A program made the translations under genes and the position numbers. From positions 1 to 54,570 of the forward strand of contig NZ_AWZU01000025.1 in NCBI RefSeq assembly GCF_000472385.1: DNA of 54,570 bases. Reading direction: 5' to 3'. The DNA comes from Bradyrhizobium sp. ARR65. GTDB lineage: Bacteria > Pseudomonadota > Alphaproteobacteria > Rhizobiales > Xanthobacteraceae. Under the pieces are notes generated by a model. It was not told the DNA's origin. It saw only the letters and a list, made by a program, of their open reading frames with translations, and did not search any database. This document shows, piece by piece, positions 16,002-25,059 of the stretch. How positions within the stretch are numbered: the first letter of the stretch is position 1; each line of letters begins with the position of its first letter.

Positions 16002-17507
16002 CTACATCGCAAGCGGCGGCGCCTCGATGTTGACAAGCTCGCCGGCCGTTCGTCTGGCGCCGAATTCCAGCACCGCCGAGAGCAGCGCATCGATATCGCG
16101 TGTATCGGTGCGGTGATTGACGATGGCCGCGCGGATCGCAAGCTGTCCGTTCAGCAGCGTGGTCGACGGCGCCGCGATCCCCGACTCCTGAATGTCCATG
16201 ACGATCTCGCCATTGACCTTGTTGGCGTCCTCGGCGCGGTAGCGGAAGCAGACGATGTTGAGATTGACCGGCGCCAGCAGCTCCAGCCGCGGTTCGGCCT
16301 GGATACGAGCTTCCAGATAGCCGGCCAACGCACAGGACCTCGTAATGACGGCGCCGAGTTTCTCGGTCCCATAGGTCTTCAGCGTGAACCAGGTCTTCAG
16401 CGCACGGAAACCGCGCGACAGATCGGGGCCGAGATCGCAAGGCCACGGCGATCCCGCGGCCAGCCCTCTGGCTTCGCGCCGCAGATAGGCCGCGGGCGCG
16501 GCGAAGGCATCACGATGACGTTCGCCGTCGCGCACCAGGAGAAAGCCGGCGTCGTAAGGCACCTGCCCCCATTTGTGGAAATCGAGCGCGATGGAATCGG
16601 CTTGCTCGATACCGGCCAGGAGCGGCGCGAGCGCGGGCGAAAGAATTCCGAGCGCGCCGAACGCGCCGTCGACATGAAACCAGATGTTCTCTTCACGGCA
16701 GAGCGCTGCGAGGCCCACGAGATCATCAATGGCGCCGATATCAACGGTGCCGGCGGAGCCGACCACGAGGAAAGGCTTGAATCCGATCTCGCGGTCGCGT
16801 GCGATCTGCGCGCGCAAGGCTGCCACATCGATGCGATGTGATTGTTCGACGCCGATGCAACGCAGCGCGTCGCTGCCGAGGCCCGAGATGTCCATCGCCT
16901 TGCTGATGCAGCCGTGCGCGGCCTTCGACGTGTAGGCGGTCAACAGGTCGCCTTCATTGCCGATGCCGTGCCGTCGGGCCAGCTTGCCAAGCGCCGCCGT
17001 CCGCGCGACCAGCACCGCCATCAGATTGGCCATCGAAGTACCGGTGACGAAAATGCCGCTGGCGCTTTCCGGAAAGCCGAACATCTCGCGCGTCCATTGC
17101 ACGATCTGCCGCTCGACCTCGATCGGAACATGATCCCGGCCGCCGAGATTGGCGTTCAGCCCGGCCGCCAGCATCTCCGCCAGCATGCCGACCGCCGAAC
17201 CTCCGCCATGGACCCAGCCCATGAAGCCGGGATGGACGTTGCCGGTTGCGTAGGGCGCGATGAAATCGGTGAACTCGCGATAGACCTCGGCAAGATCGGA
17301 CGGCTGGCGCGGCAGGGGCGCGCGAAAGCGCGCGCGCACCGCATCCGGGATCGGCTGCCACACGGGCCGCTCGCGAACGGACGCGATATAATCGATCATG
17401 TCATCGAGCATGCGATGACCTTGCGCGCGAATGGCGTCCCAATCCTGCGGATCTAGTGTCTCGCTCGAATCGGATTGAAGCTGTGTCTGTCGGAGCAGCC
17501 TGGTCAT
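16002..17507 (-). CDS. PLP-dependent decarboxylase (aromatic-L-amino-acid-decarboxylase-like)
   Basis: The 501-residue protein belongs to the group II decarboxylases (AADC/tyrosine/tryptophan type). The substrate-pocket region NVHPGFMGWVHGGGSAVGML lies near residue 92, VTGTSMANLMAVLVA near 152, FHVDGAFGALGI near 262, and the PLP lysine in ALDFHKWGQVPYDAG near 295. These enzymes remove CO2 from amino acids to give amines. It is the last gene of a four-gene operon whose start overlaps the previous stop (ATGA), with GGGAG upstream. The operon is embedded between flbT and flgL. Role in the pathway unknown; it could make an amine building block. Confidence 0.88.
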   Translation of the reverse strand: MTRLLRQTQLQSDSSETLDPQDWDAIRAQGHRMLDDMIDYIASVRERPVWQPIPDAVRARFRAPLPRQPSDLAEVYREFTDFIAPYATGNVHPGFMGWVHGGGSAVGMLAEMLAAGLNANLGGRDHVPIEVERQIVQWTREMFGFPESASGIFVTGTSMANLMAVLVARTAALGKLARRHGIGNEGDLLTAYTSKAAHGCISKAMDISGLGSDALRCIGVEQSHRIDVAALRAQIARDREIGFKPFLVVGSAGTVDIGAIDDLVGLAALCREENIWFHVDGAFGALGILSPALAPLLAGIEQADSIALDFHKWGQVPYDAGFLLVRDGERHRDAFAAPAAYLRREARGLAAGSPWPCDLGPDLSRGFRALKTWFTLKTYGTEKLGAVITRSCALAGYLEARIQAEPRLELLAPVNLNIVCFRYRAEDANKVNGEIVMDIQESGIAAPSTTLLNGQLAIRAAIVNHRTDTRDIDALLSAVLEFGARRTAGELVNIEAPPLAM

Positions 17508-18757
17508 GCCGCACGCTCCCGCGCCTGCGCCGCGCGGCGCTCCAGCATCGCCACGAAAGCATCGACGATCTTGCGCATCTGCGGCGCCTTGTAGGGAAAG
17601 ATCGCCGGCGGATCCATGTTGTGGACGACGGCGGTATTGTCCGCCTCGAAGATCAACAGCGATCCGTCCCTGGTTTCCGCGCAATCGATGATGAAATAGT
17701 CCAGTGCGATCCGTTCGGCGACACCGGCGAGCGCAGTCCGATGCCGGCGCCCGAAGCCGATGTCGAACGTGCGCATGAAGGTCTCCTCCTCCAGGCGTTT
17801 TTCGGCGCTCGCCGACATGCCGGCGTTGAGGTACCAGATGTCCCAGCGGTCGGCGACCGCCATGTGGCAGGCGTAAGGCTTTCCCTCGACGAAGACGACG
17901 CGGTACTTGCGGAACAGGCCATCCTCGCTCGAATAGTCGACGAAGCGCGACGCAAAGAATTCCTGTTCGTCGCGGCCCTCGAGATAGCGATGCAGCGCGG
18001 CACTATCGTCGATCCTGGCAAGGCCGACGCCGGCATGCGAGCCGCGCGGCCGCACGATCAAGGGAAGAGCGAGCTCCGAGGCGATAGCCGTGAGCACGTC
18101 TTCCGATTTCGCCGCCCGCAACAATTGCTCGCGCGTGACCGCAATGGTTGCGGGAATGTCCAGCCCTTCGATGCCGCGCAAGATGCGGTGCAGTTTGTCG
18201 CGATCGAGATTGCCGACAAGCTTTGGCGGGTTGAGCAGCGGCCGTGGCCAATGTGGCGCAGCAGCATCGATCTTGCGCAACGCCTCGCGGCAATCCTCGG
18301 AGTCGGAGGCGATCACGATCGCGATGTCATGATCCGGCAGCGGGACCGGCAGCTCCGCTTCCGGAAGCACATACAGCACCGTCAATTCGATGCCGGACTC
18401 TTCCAGCAGGAATTCGATCGGCGTGTTGCTGCCCATGTCGGTCGCCGCAGCGAGCGCCAGCACGCGAAGATGCGGATGCGCCGACGCGCATGGCGAGCGG
18501 AACAATCGGTGCTCGAGTAGAACCTGGTATTGCATGGCAAGGCCGGTCTGCTTGTCCCCGAGCAGTTGCGCAATCAGCGACAGGTCCAGTGCCTCGCCGG
18601 CATTGGCCGAGCCGTCAAGCACGCGACCGATCAGCCCTTGCCAGATCGACCGGAGATCCTTGCCGTCAAAGGCCATCTTGGCGAGCTTGGCGAGCCCGAT
18701 ACGGTCGGCACAATCCTGGCGCGCCGCCTGCGAGAGCTCGAGAAACCTAGGCTCCAT
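17504..18757 (-). CDS. ATP-grasp-like ligase
   Basis: The 417-residue protein has a helical N-terminal domain (residues 1-110), a pre-ATP-grasp segment, then an ATP-grasp core. The core shows LPLIVRPRGSHAGVGLARI near residue 235 (the nucleotide-binding lysine is replaced by RPRG), KYRVVFVEGKPYACHMAV near 290, and the metal-binding LLIFEADNTAVVHNMDP near 375. The E..N pair matches the magnesium ligands of ATP-grasp enzymes. Such enzymes join a carboxylate to an amine or thiol via an acyl phosphate. It overlaps the genes on both sides, with GTGGAG before ATG 18757. No exact family was recognised. A PLP decarboxylase next door suggests amine ligation. Confidence 0.72.
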   Translation of the reverse strand: MEPRFLELSQAARQDCADRIGLAKLAKMAFDGKDLRSIWQGLIGRVLDGSANAGEALDLSLIAQLLGDKQTGLAMQYQVLLEHRLFRSPCASAHPHLRVLALAAATDMGSNTPIEFLLEESGIELTVLYVLPEAELPVPLPDHDIAIVIASDSEDCREALRKIDAAAPHWPRPLLNPPKLVGNLDRDKLHRILRGIEGLDIPATIAVTREQLLRAAKSEDVLTAIASELALPLIVRPRGSHAGVGLARIDDSAALHRYLEGRDEQEFFASRFVDYSSEDGLFRKYRVVFVEGKPYACHMAVADRWDIWYLNAGMSASAEKRLEEETFMRTFDIGFGRRHRTALAGVAERIALDYFIIDCAETRDGSLLIFEADNTAVVHNMDPPAIFPYKAPQMRKIVDAFVAMLERRAAQARERAA

Positions 18758-20372
18758 GTGAAGACTCCACAAGTTTTGCGCTCGCCGGATGCGCGAGCAA
18801 GAGCTCGATCTTCGCCACCACCTCGGCGATGCGATCAAGCGTGCGTTCGATATTGCGCCGGGCCGTCGCCGGATCGGGCGACCATGCCTCGATAATGAGC
18901 CGCGCGCCGACGCAGAGCCGCAAAACCGCGACAGGTTGTTCGGCCAGTTCGACGGGCTGCCCAAGCAGGCAGTGGCGTGCGGCGATCTCGCGGTCGGCCG
19001 TGCTGAGGCGGGTCATCGCGCTCATATCGCGCGCGAGCGCGCGATGGAGCCGGCGTGATTGATCTGCCGAGAGCGCGCCGCGCTTCCCCTTCACCAAAAA
19101 AGGGAAGATGGTCGGCTCCGCGAATTCTTCGTCGTCGGTCATCGTCGCCTGCACCGAACGGCCGATCGCGCCGAGCGCGGGCGAGAGCATGATCAGGTCC
19201 TCGATTCCCGACCGCAGCTCTTTGATCGCATGGAGACGGAACGCATCGGGTATGCTGTAGTAAGCCGCCATCTCATCCAGTGCGGCCTCCCAGCGCAGCC
19301 ACTGGCCGAGATTGCTTCGGCTTTCGAGGCGGTTGCGCAGCGCCATCAAGCTTCGCGGCCAGTCGCTGCGGCTGGTGTAGTCGAGTAGCCCGGACGCAAC
19401 CTTGGGATTGCGCGCGAGCAAGCGCAAGACTGCGGCCGGCAGCAACAACGCGCCTGAGAAGGCGGGCCCGCCGAAAAATTTGGAGCCGGTGATCAGCACC
19501 ATATAGCCGCGATCCAGATACGTCTTGATACGGCCGCGGCCGAGCCGCATCTGGCAGGCATCGACGACGATCTGCACCTTGTCGGGCCAGCGCCTGCCGA
19601 TCTCGGCAAGACAGGCCTCGCTCGGCGCACGCCAGCCGAGCTTCGAGCTGTCCATGATCTGCAGCAGCACGCTCCCGCCGCCGGCGGTTGCCGCCGCGAT
19701 TGCTTCCAGCACCGCGATATCGATATCCGCGCGCGGGCCCAACGCCCCTGCCAGCAGTGGCAGCGCAATGGCCTCGCAGGCAAGGCCCGCGATCGGCATA
19801 TCCTTGCGGACCGCGCGCCCGACTGCGGTGACCGCGCCAAAGTGTCGCCCGCGCGCAGTAAAGGCCGTTCCGCTGCCGGTCTGATCCGATCCGACCACGA
19901 CGGTGGTGAGCGATGCGCCGAGCCTTGCACGCGCGACAGACAGCGCTTGCAGTTGCGCGTCGGTGCCCGACGGAGCAAACACGACGTCGACCTCGCGCGC
20001 GGGGAGCCGCAGCAGCACCTTCAGCCTGGCGCGGATCTCCTCCATCCGCACGTCATACGCCGCTTCAAGCCCGATCTCGATCGCCGAGCGCATCAGCGCC
20101 TCGCGTGCCCCGCCCGCGCGCCCATAGGCCCGCTCCGAGATTGGCGATGCCGTGCTTGAAGCGAAATTCCAGATTTCCGGCGCGGGCCCTGCCCCGCAGC
20201 CATATTGGTTGCGCCGGCTCACGGGATCGAGCGCAAGCCGCGGATCGCCGCCGCTCGTGAGGAGATCGTCGAGCGGCCGGAACAGATCGCGCATGCCGCG
20301 CGCGACGTCCTCCCGGAAGGGATCCAAACCGAACGCTTCGGCCGTCTGCAGCTTCGGAACAGCCGATGTCAT
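18747..20372 (-). CDS. Large PLP-dependent enzyme of unknown function
   Basis: The 541-residue protein has a fold-type I PLP layout: VVFAPSGTDAQLQALSVARA near residue 132 (phosphate-binding loop region), QIVVDACQMRLG near 268 (aspartate contacting the pyridine nitrogen) and the lysine in LITGSKFFGGPAFSGALLLP near 295. The pattern recalls class V aminotransferases and cysteine desulfurases. A C-terminal extension of about 150 residues (LSADQSRRLHRALARD onwards) resembles a small domain with condensation-like strands. Start: ATG 20372 with GAGAG upstream was preferred; ATG 20393 would overlap the previous gene by 11 bases. It overlaps the ATP-grasp gene by 11 bases. The substrate is unknown. 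Confidence 0.75.
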   Translation of the reverse strand: MTSAVPKLQTAEAFGLDPFREDVARGMRDLFRPLDDLLTSGGDPRLALDPVSRRNQYGCGAGPAPEIWNFASSTASPISERAYGRAGGAREALMRSAIEIGLEAAYDVRMEEIRARLKVLLRLPAREVDVVFAPSGTDAQLQALSVARARLGASLTTVVVGSDQTGSGTAFTARGRHFGAVTAVGRAVRKDMPIAGLACEAIALPLLAGALGPRADIDIAVLEAIAAATAGGGSVLLQIMDSSKLGWRAPSEACLAEIGRRWPDKVQIVVDACQMRLGRGRIKTYLDRGYMVLITGSKFFGGPAFSGALLLPAAVLRLLARNPKVASGLLDYTSRSDWPRSLMALRNRLESRSNLGQWLRWEAALDEMAAYYSIPDAFRLHAIKELRSGIEDLIMLSPALGAIGRSVQATMTDDEEFAEPTIFPFLVKGKRGALSADQSRRLHRALARDMSAMTRLSTADREIAARHCLLGQPVELAEQPVAVLRLCVGARLIIEAWSPDPATARRNIERTLDRIAEVVAKIELLLAHPASAKLVESSHGA

Positions 20373-20382
20373 CAGCCAGCTC

Positions 20383-21165
20383 TCAAGCCGCATCCGCCGC
20401 TACGACCGCGGCAGGCGCGGGAGCGAATTGCGAGGCAACGCTGCCGCGAAACACGGAAGGCCCGACATGATCGAGGCGGCTGTCGAGATCGGCCCAGATC
20501 TCACCGCCCATATCGGTCCAGCGTTTGCAGAACGCGAAATCCTCACTGAGATAGGTGCCGCTCGCCCGGTCGATCATGCATTCGAACAGCGCGAACCGGT
20601 TCGGACTACCCGCCAAGGCGTCATGCGAATGCTCGCGAAAGAACTGCAGCGAGGCATAATGCGCGCACATGCGTTCCAGTACTTGGCGCCTGATCATCAA
20701 GAAGCCCGTTCCGGCATAGCGCACGCGGGTAAATCCGCTCACCACCACGACGTGGTCGGGATCGTCGATCTCGAGCACGTAATCGAGCGAGGCGGCCGGC
20801 AGGTTCGGCCGGCCCGCGTCCATCGCCCGCTTCGCCTTGTCCCAGTTCACCCGCTTGATCGGATAAACGCCGGCCACGACGTCGGCGCCCGACTCGATGA
20901 GCCGGAACACCTGCTCCGGCGTAAACCCGATATCGGCATCAATGAACAGAAGGTGGGTGGCGGTAGGATCGTCAAGGAACAGCGTCACCAGATTGGCGCG
21001 GGCGCGGGTAATCAGCGCATCGCCATCGCGCATATGCACTGTGAAATCGAGATTGGACATGCTGCGCACCGCGTGCTGCAGGCCGAAAATCGAGCTGGCA
21101 TAGATGCTTGAAACCTGCCCGCCGAAGCAGGGTGTCGCGACCACGAGGTGGATCTTGTCGGTCAT
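20383..21165 (-). CDS. GT-A-fold glycosyltransferase-like protein
   Basis: The 260-residue protein starts HLVVATPCFGGQVSSIYASS and has the nucleotide-sugar signature THLLFIDADIGFTPEQVFRL near residue 74, whose D-A-D is a DxD-type metal motif. It continues with ADVVAGVYPIKRVNW near 96 and the acceptor-side YLSEDFAFCKRWTDMGGEIW near 211. There is no membrane segment or signal peptide, so it should act in the cytosol. GGAGGCGCTG precedes ATG 21165. It is first in the four-gene operon, 95 bases after flgL, with a hairpin/CtrA-like site between. A role in flagellin or surface glycan modification is suggested by position only. Confidence 0.72.
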   Translation of the reverse strand: MTDKIHLVVATPCFGGQVSSIYASSIFGLQHAVRSMSNLDFTVHMRDGDALITRARANLVTLFLDDPTATHLLFIDADIGFTPEQVFRLIESGADVVAGVYPIKRVNWDKAKRAMDAGRPNLPAASLDYVLEIDDPDHVVVVSGFTRVRYAGTGFLMIRRQVLERMCAHYASLQFFREHSHDALAGSPNRFALFECMIDRASGTYLSEDFAFCKRWTDMGGEIWADLDSRLDHVGPSVFRGSVASQFAPAPAAVVAADAA

Positions 21166-21218
21166 CAGCGCCTCCAAAAGCGGCGGTCCCCCGCACTTCT
21201 GTCCAAACAGTAAAGAGA

Positions 21219-21243
21219 CGTGGTTAACGAAAACCTAACCACG
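21219..21243 (-). terminator. Hairpin after flgL overlapping a CtrA-like box
   Basis: CGTGGTTA (21219-21226) pairs perfectly with TAACCACG (21236-21243). On the minus strand it is followed by TCTCTTTACTGTTT, giving a plausible flgL terminator. The same bases read TTAG-GTTTTCG-TTAAC, one base from a CtrA box, directly upstream of the glycosyltransferase operon. The two readings are alternatives or may coexist. Confidence 0.45.
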
Positions 21244-21260
21244 CCCCTCCCCTTTAGCGA

Positions 21261-23117
21261 TCACGCCGTGGGCAAGAACTTGACCAGGCTGAGCTGCGAC
21301 AGCATCGCGGTGGTCTGGTAGGAAGCCTGCAGGCTGGTCTGCAGCGCCAGGATCTTGGCCGCCACCTCGTTCTGCGAAATGCCCTCGGTGTCCGAGATCA
21401 GGTTCTGCAGCGCGGTCTTGGCCTGGCTTTGCCGCGCCTGGGCATCCTTCATCGTGGTCTGCGCGGTGGCAAATTCGGTCTGGATGTCCGAAATCGTCTG
21501 CTTGCCGGTTTGCGGGGTCAGGTTGGCGCCGATCCGCAGGCTCAAGGGCGCTATCGCACCCGCATTGGGGCCTCCCGGCGGCGTAGAGACTGCGGCATAG
21601 ACCGCGATATTCTGCACCGCCTGCCGGATTGCCTCTTCATCGGCCTGTGCACCGAACTGTACGGTCTGCGCGGAATCAATGCGCACGATCGCGGAGGAAC
21701 GCGCCGAACCTGGCTCCGAATTGCCGGTGTACCAGGCAACCGTATTGGCCGCGCCGCTGGTAAGTGTAGTGGCCGAGGAAAGCGGCGGCACAATCCGCAA
21801 TGGCGTTGCGGTCGCGCTGCCACCGGAGAAGCCGAGCGCGGCGAATGCCGCTTGGTTCGAACTCGTCACCAGCAGCTTCGAAGCGCCGTTGCCGTTCAGC
21901 GTGATGACGCCACCGCTGACAGTCGACGGAGTCGTAGTGCCTTCGAGCGTCTGGATCTTGGAGAGCAGCGTCTGGACGTTGTCGCTGATGCTGATCTCGT
22001 TATTGCCGTTCGCGGTGCCCGAGACAAACTTGAGCGTTTGACCATTGACGGTGATGGTGTCGCCGGCCGCAAACCCGGTAGTCAGCGAGTCAGGAGCGGT
22101 CCCGGACAGAGCCGTGAGGCCGGTAATCGGCGCACTGGCCTGGTTTTGCGCGGCGTTGCCGATCGCAGTGGTGGTGTTGAAGAATTCATCCCCTGCGACC
22201 ACGGCTGACGCCGCAAACAGCGAGGTGTTGGCAAGTTTGCCGATCGAGCTGTTCAGCGCGGCGTTCAGGTTGGCGAACGTGTTCGCTGACGACGTCGAAT
22301 CGATGCTGAAGCCATTGGCCGGCGGCGGCGAGAGGCTGCTGGCGGTGAGCTGTATGTTTTCGCTGGTGCCGTCGGGCAGCTTGAAGGTGAGGCTGATCTG
22401 ATCGCCCGGATTCGGATTAGCCGTCATGTTGATCGAAATCGAAGGCGGCGAGCCGGACGGGCCGGTGACCGTGGTATTGGGATTGGGCGGCGACGCGGAG
22501 ACCCCGGCGAGCTTCAACCCGAAAGGCGAGCCATCCTCGGAGATCTGGATCGGCATTGTTCCCGACGGGCTGATCACGAGGCGGCCGAGGGCATTGGCGC
22601 CATCGGCCTGCTGCCGCTCGGCAATCACCTGCTTGAGCCCGGCCTGCGTGGGGGTGCCGTTCAGGATGTCGTCGGCCGATGCCATGGCCGGCGTGTTGAT
22701 GGCGCTGCCGGAGAAGATGTAGCGGCTACCCACTTGGGTATTCATCACCCCGACGATCGCGGAAAGCTGGGCGAGCGCATTCTGCTGGCCGATGGTCTGG
22801 CCCGAGCTCGTCAGATTTTGCGGCGTGGCCGCCGCTTCGCTCTGCACCTGGCCGACGGTGGTCGACAGCGACTGCAACGCGGCGTTGGCCGCGTTGATGA
22901 TCGTGGTGACGCCCGTCATGGTATCGCTGAACGAGGCGATATTCGCAAGCTGCGAGCGCGCCGCGACCGCGAAGCCCTCGTTGGTGCCCATGCCGGCGTA
23001 GTTGGTCGACTTCACCCCGCTGGACAACTGCGTCGAGAGATTGCTGAGCTGATTGTTGATGTTCTGCACGGAAAGGCCGAGCAGAGACGAACTATAATTG
23101 ATGCTACTGATCGACAT
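21261..23117 (-). CDS. flgL: Hook-filament junction protein FlgL
   Basis: The 618-residue flagellin-related protein has the FlgL N terminus (INYSSSLLGLSVQNINNQLSNLS), then VGSRYIFSGSAINTPAM near residue 127, a hallmark of FlgL, and a flagellin-like C terminus (ARQSQAKTALQNLISDTEGI, LALQTSLQASYQTTAML). FlgL is the second junction protein between hook and filament. At twice the usual length it carries large inserts. One near residues 335-450 (GFAAGDTITVNGQTLKFV, ISDNVQTLLSKIQTLEG) is plainly related to modules in the flagellins and FlgE. It follows flgK by 11 bases, in the operon flgE-flgK-flgL. Confidence 0.92.
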   Translation of the reverse strand: MSISSINYSSSLLGLSVQNINNQLSNLSTQLSSGVKSTNYAGMGTNEGFAVAARSQLANIASFSDTMTGVTTIINAANAALQSLSTTVGQVQSEAAATPQNLTSSGQTIGQQNALAQLSAIVGVMNTQVGSRYIFSGSAINTPAMASADDILNGTPTQAGLKQVIAERQQADGANALGRLVISPSGTMPIQISEDGSPFGLKLAGVSASPPNPNTTVTGPSGSPPSISINMTANPNPGDQISLTFKLPDGTSENIQLTASSLSPPPANGFSIDSTSSANTFANLNAALNSSIGKLANTSLFAASAVVAGDEFFNTTTAIGNAAQNQASAPITGLTALSGTAPDSLTTGFAAGDTITVNGQTLKFVSGTANGNNEISISDNVQTLLSKIQTLEGTTTPSTVSGGVITLNGNGASKLLVTSSNQAAFAALGFSGGSATATPLRIVPPLSSATTLTSGAANTVAWYTGNSEPGSARSSAIVRIDSAQTVQFGAQADEEAIRQAVQNIAVYAAVSTPPGGPNAGAIAPLSLRIGANLTPQTGKQTISDIQTEFATAQTTMKDAQARQSQAKTALQNLISDTEGISQNEVAAKILALQTSLQASYQTTAMLSQLSLVKFLPTA

Positions 23118-23128
23118 TGTTAAACGCC

Positions 23129-25009
23129 CTACAATTGCGCCTGGAGCAAGGTTTGCATCATGCTCTGCACGACCGACATGATGTGAGCATTCGCGGCATA
23201 GCTATTTTGGACCTGGATCAGGTTCGACATTTCCGTGTCGATATTGACCTTGGCGGTGGAGTCGAATTTCTGCTGCAGCGTGGAGACGACGACGCTCTGA
23301 CCCTGCTGCAACTGGTTGGCGAGCGTGGAGGCGTTGCCCTGCTGGCTGATGAATTGCTGCAGGTAGCTGCCGACCGTGCCCTTCAGCGGCGCGGCCGCTG
23401 AACCGAGCCCGGTCTGCGGCGAATAGCTGAAGTTCGCCGTGGTGAACTGCTTGAACAGGAAATCCGAGCGCGTGTTGTCAGACGCGGCGGTCGGCGGCGA
23501 CGTGCTGTAGGTGCTGAGCTTCGAGGGATCGGCGAGCAAAGCCGTGTTCACCGAGATGCGGCCCGCAAGGCCTGTCATCTGTGATCCGCTTCCCGAGATC
23601 GCTCCGGTGTACAGCGAGGCTCCGTCGGTGAACAGCGGAAGCTGAGGAACGCCTGCTGTCGGCGACTGCACGGTGGTGGTCGTCGATACCGCATTGACGG
23701 TCGCATTCCCGGTGCCGTCATCCGTCACGCGCAACGTCGAACCGGATGCCGGGGGCGGTGCAATCGAGACATGCAGGTTATTCGAGCCAAGCGCCGCATT
23801 GAGCTGTGAGACCACCGTGCCCATGCCGGCCGAGAAATCGACGCCGATCATTTGCGGATTGGCATTGGCGGCGTTCTGCAGCGGCAGCGCCGCCGGATCC
23901 TTCACATTGACAATGGAGATCTGGCGCTGAGTCTTGGTCGCCGTATCCGTGTAGGTCAGGTTGATGGTGTTGCCGGGCAGGATATTCGAGGTGTCGACGT
24001 CGAAGCCGGCCGGCGTTCCCGCAACCGGGGTGCCGGCCGTGGTCTGGTCGGACGCCCCGCTCGACAGCGTCGCCGCGAGTTGGTCCACCTGGGTTTGCGC
24101 CTGCACCAGGGTCTGGTCGCGCAACTTCAGGTCGGCCGCGATCTGGCCGGAGCTGATGACGTTGTTTGCGACAACATCCATGTTGGCGCCGTTGGGCAGC
24201 CTGATGTTGAGCGAGCCGACGCCGGATTTCGTTGGATTGCTATCGTACTGCGCGTTCGCGTTGAGCACGCCCGCCGAACTGTAGACGAAGGAGGACGCCA
24301 GCCCACCGCCGACGAGCTGGATGCCGGAATTGGTGAACAGGCTGACCTGGTTCGAGGAGTCGGTGACGGCCCGAACGTCGACGAGCTTGGAGAGCTCGTT
24401 GACGGCGTTGTCCCGCTGATCCATCAGCGTTGCGGCCATCGGATCGGTCGGGCTCAAGCCCTGTAGGCGCGAGTTGATGTCTGCGATCTGGCTCATGTAG
24501 GTGTTGGCCTGCGCCGCCGAATTGCCGATATCCTGATCGACATTGGTGCGCAGGGTCTGGATGCCTTGCGTGGTCGTGTTCAACTGCGCGGCGAGCGACT
24601 GGGCCGCCGAGAGCGCCACTTTCTGCGCCGACTGGTCGCCGGGATTGCTGGACAGTGACTGCAGCGCGCTGGTGAAATTGCTGAGCATCGTTTCCAGCGT
24701 GCCGTCGCCGCCAGGATTGCCGTACACGGTCTGCAATTGGGACAGGATATTCGCCATCTGATTGGCATACCCTGCCCCCGAAGTCTCCGTACGGAGCTGG
24801 CTTTGGATGAAGATGTCGAGCTGACGGTTGACGCCGGTGGTCTGGACGCTGGAGCCGTAACCGCCGCTCGCGAGCTCGACCTGTGTCGGGTTCTGGGTGA
24901 CGTAACCGGGCGTCTGCGAATTGGCGACATTCGACGATATGATCGACAGCGCCGCCTGGTTGCTGCGCAAACCAGCCATCGCGGTGGCAAGAGCCGAGCC
25001 TAAACCCAT
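23129..25009 (-). CDS. flgK: Hook-filament junction protein FlgK
   Basis: The 626-residue protein has the axial-protein start (GLRSNQAALSIISSNVANSQ then TPGYV, residues 14-38) and the FlgK segment SGAGYANQMANILSQLQTVY near residue 77. It also has DPMAATLMDQRDNAVNELSK near 192 and a C terminus with NLIQVQNSYAANAHIMSVVQ. FlgK joins hook and filament. A strand-rich insert (residues 330-430) contains GNTINLTYTD-type repeats, again reminiscent of the Flagellin_IN modules but less clear. It lies 50 bases after flgE and 11 before flgL. Confidence 0.94.
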   Translation of the reverse strand: MGLGSALATAMAGLRSNQAALSIISSNVANSQTPGYVTQNPTQVELASGGYGSSVQTTGVNRQLDIFIQSQLRTETSGAGYANQMANILSQLQTVYGNPGGDGTLETMLSNFTSALQSLSSNPGDQSAQKVALSAAQSLAAQLNTTTQGIQTLRTNVDQDIGNSAAQANTYMSQIADINSRLQGLSPTDPMAATLMDQRDNAVNELSKLVDVRAVTDSSNQVSLFTNSGIQLVGGGLASSFVYSSAGVLNANAQYDSNPTKSGVGSLNIRLPNGANMDVVANNVISSGQIAADLKLRDQTLVQAQTQVDQLAATLSSGASDQTTAGTPVAGTPAGFDVDTSNILPGNTINLTYTDTATKTQRQISIVNVKDPAALPLQNAANANPQMIGVDFSAGMGTVVSQLNAALGSNNLHVSIAPPPASGSTLRVTDDGTGNATVNAVSTTTTVQSPTAGVPQLPLFTDGASLYTGAISGSGSQMTGLAGRISVNTALLADPSKLSTYSTSPPTAASDNTRSDFLFKQFTTANFSYSPQTGLGSAAAPLKGTVGSYLQQFISQQGNASTLANQLQQGQSVVVSTLQQKFDSTAKVNIDTEMSNLIQVQNSYAANAHIMSVVQSMMQTLLQAQL

Positions 25010-25059
25010 CTTGTTTACCTGCCTTGAGCTACGTCACTTTAGAATTGAGCCGATCCAAC

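Noticed and set aside
17456..18520. A 354-codon open frame on the plus strand
   Set aside because: It is antisense to the ATP-grasp gene, which has family motifs, translational coupling and a ribosome site.
16002..21165. The embedded operon as a polyamine or trace-amine catabolic cluster
   Set aside because: Only one decarboxylase is present and there is no transporter or amine oxidase; the glycosyltransferase and ATP-grasp genes do not fit catabolism.
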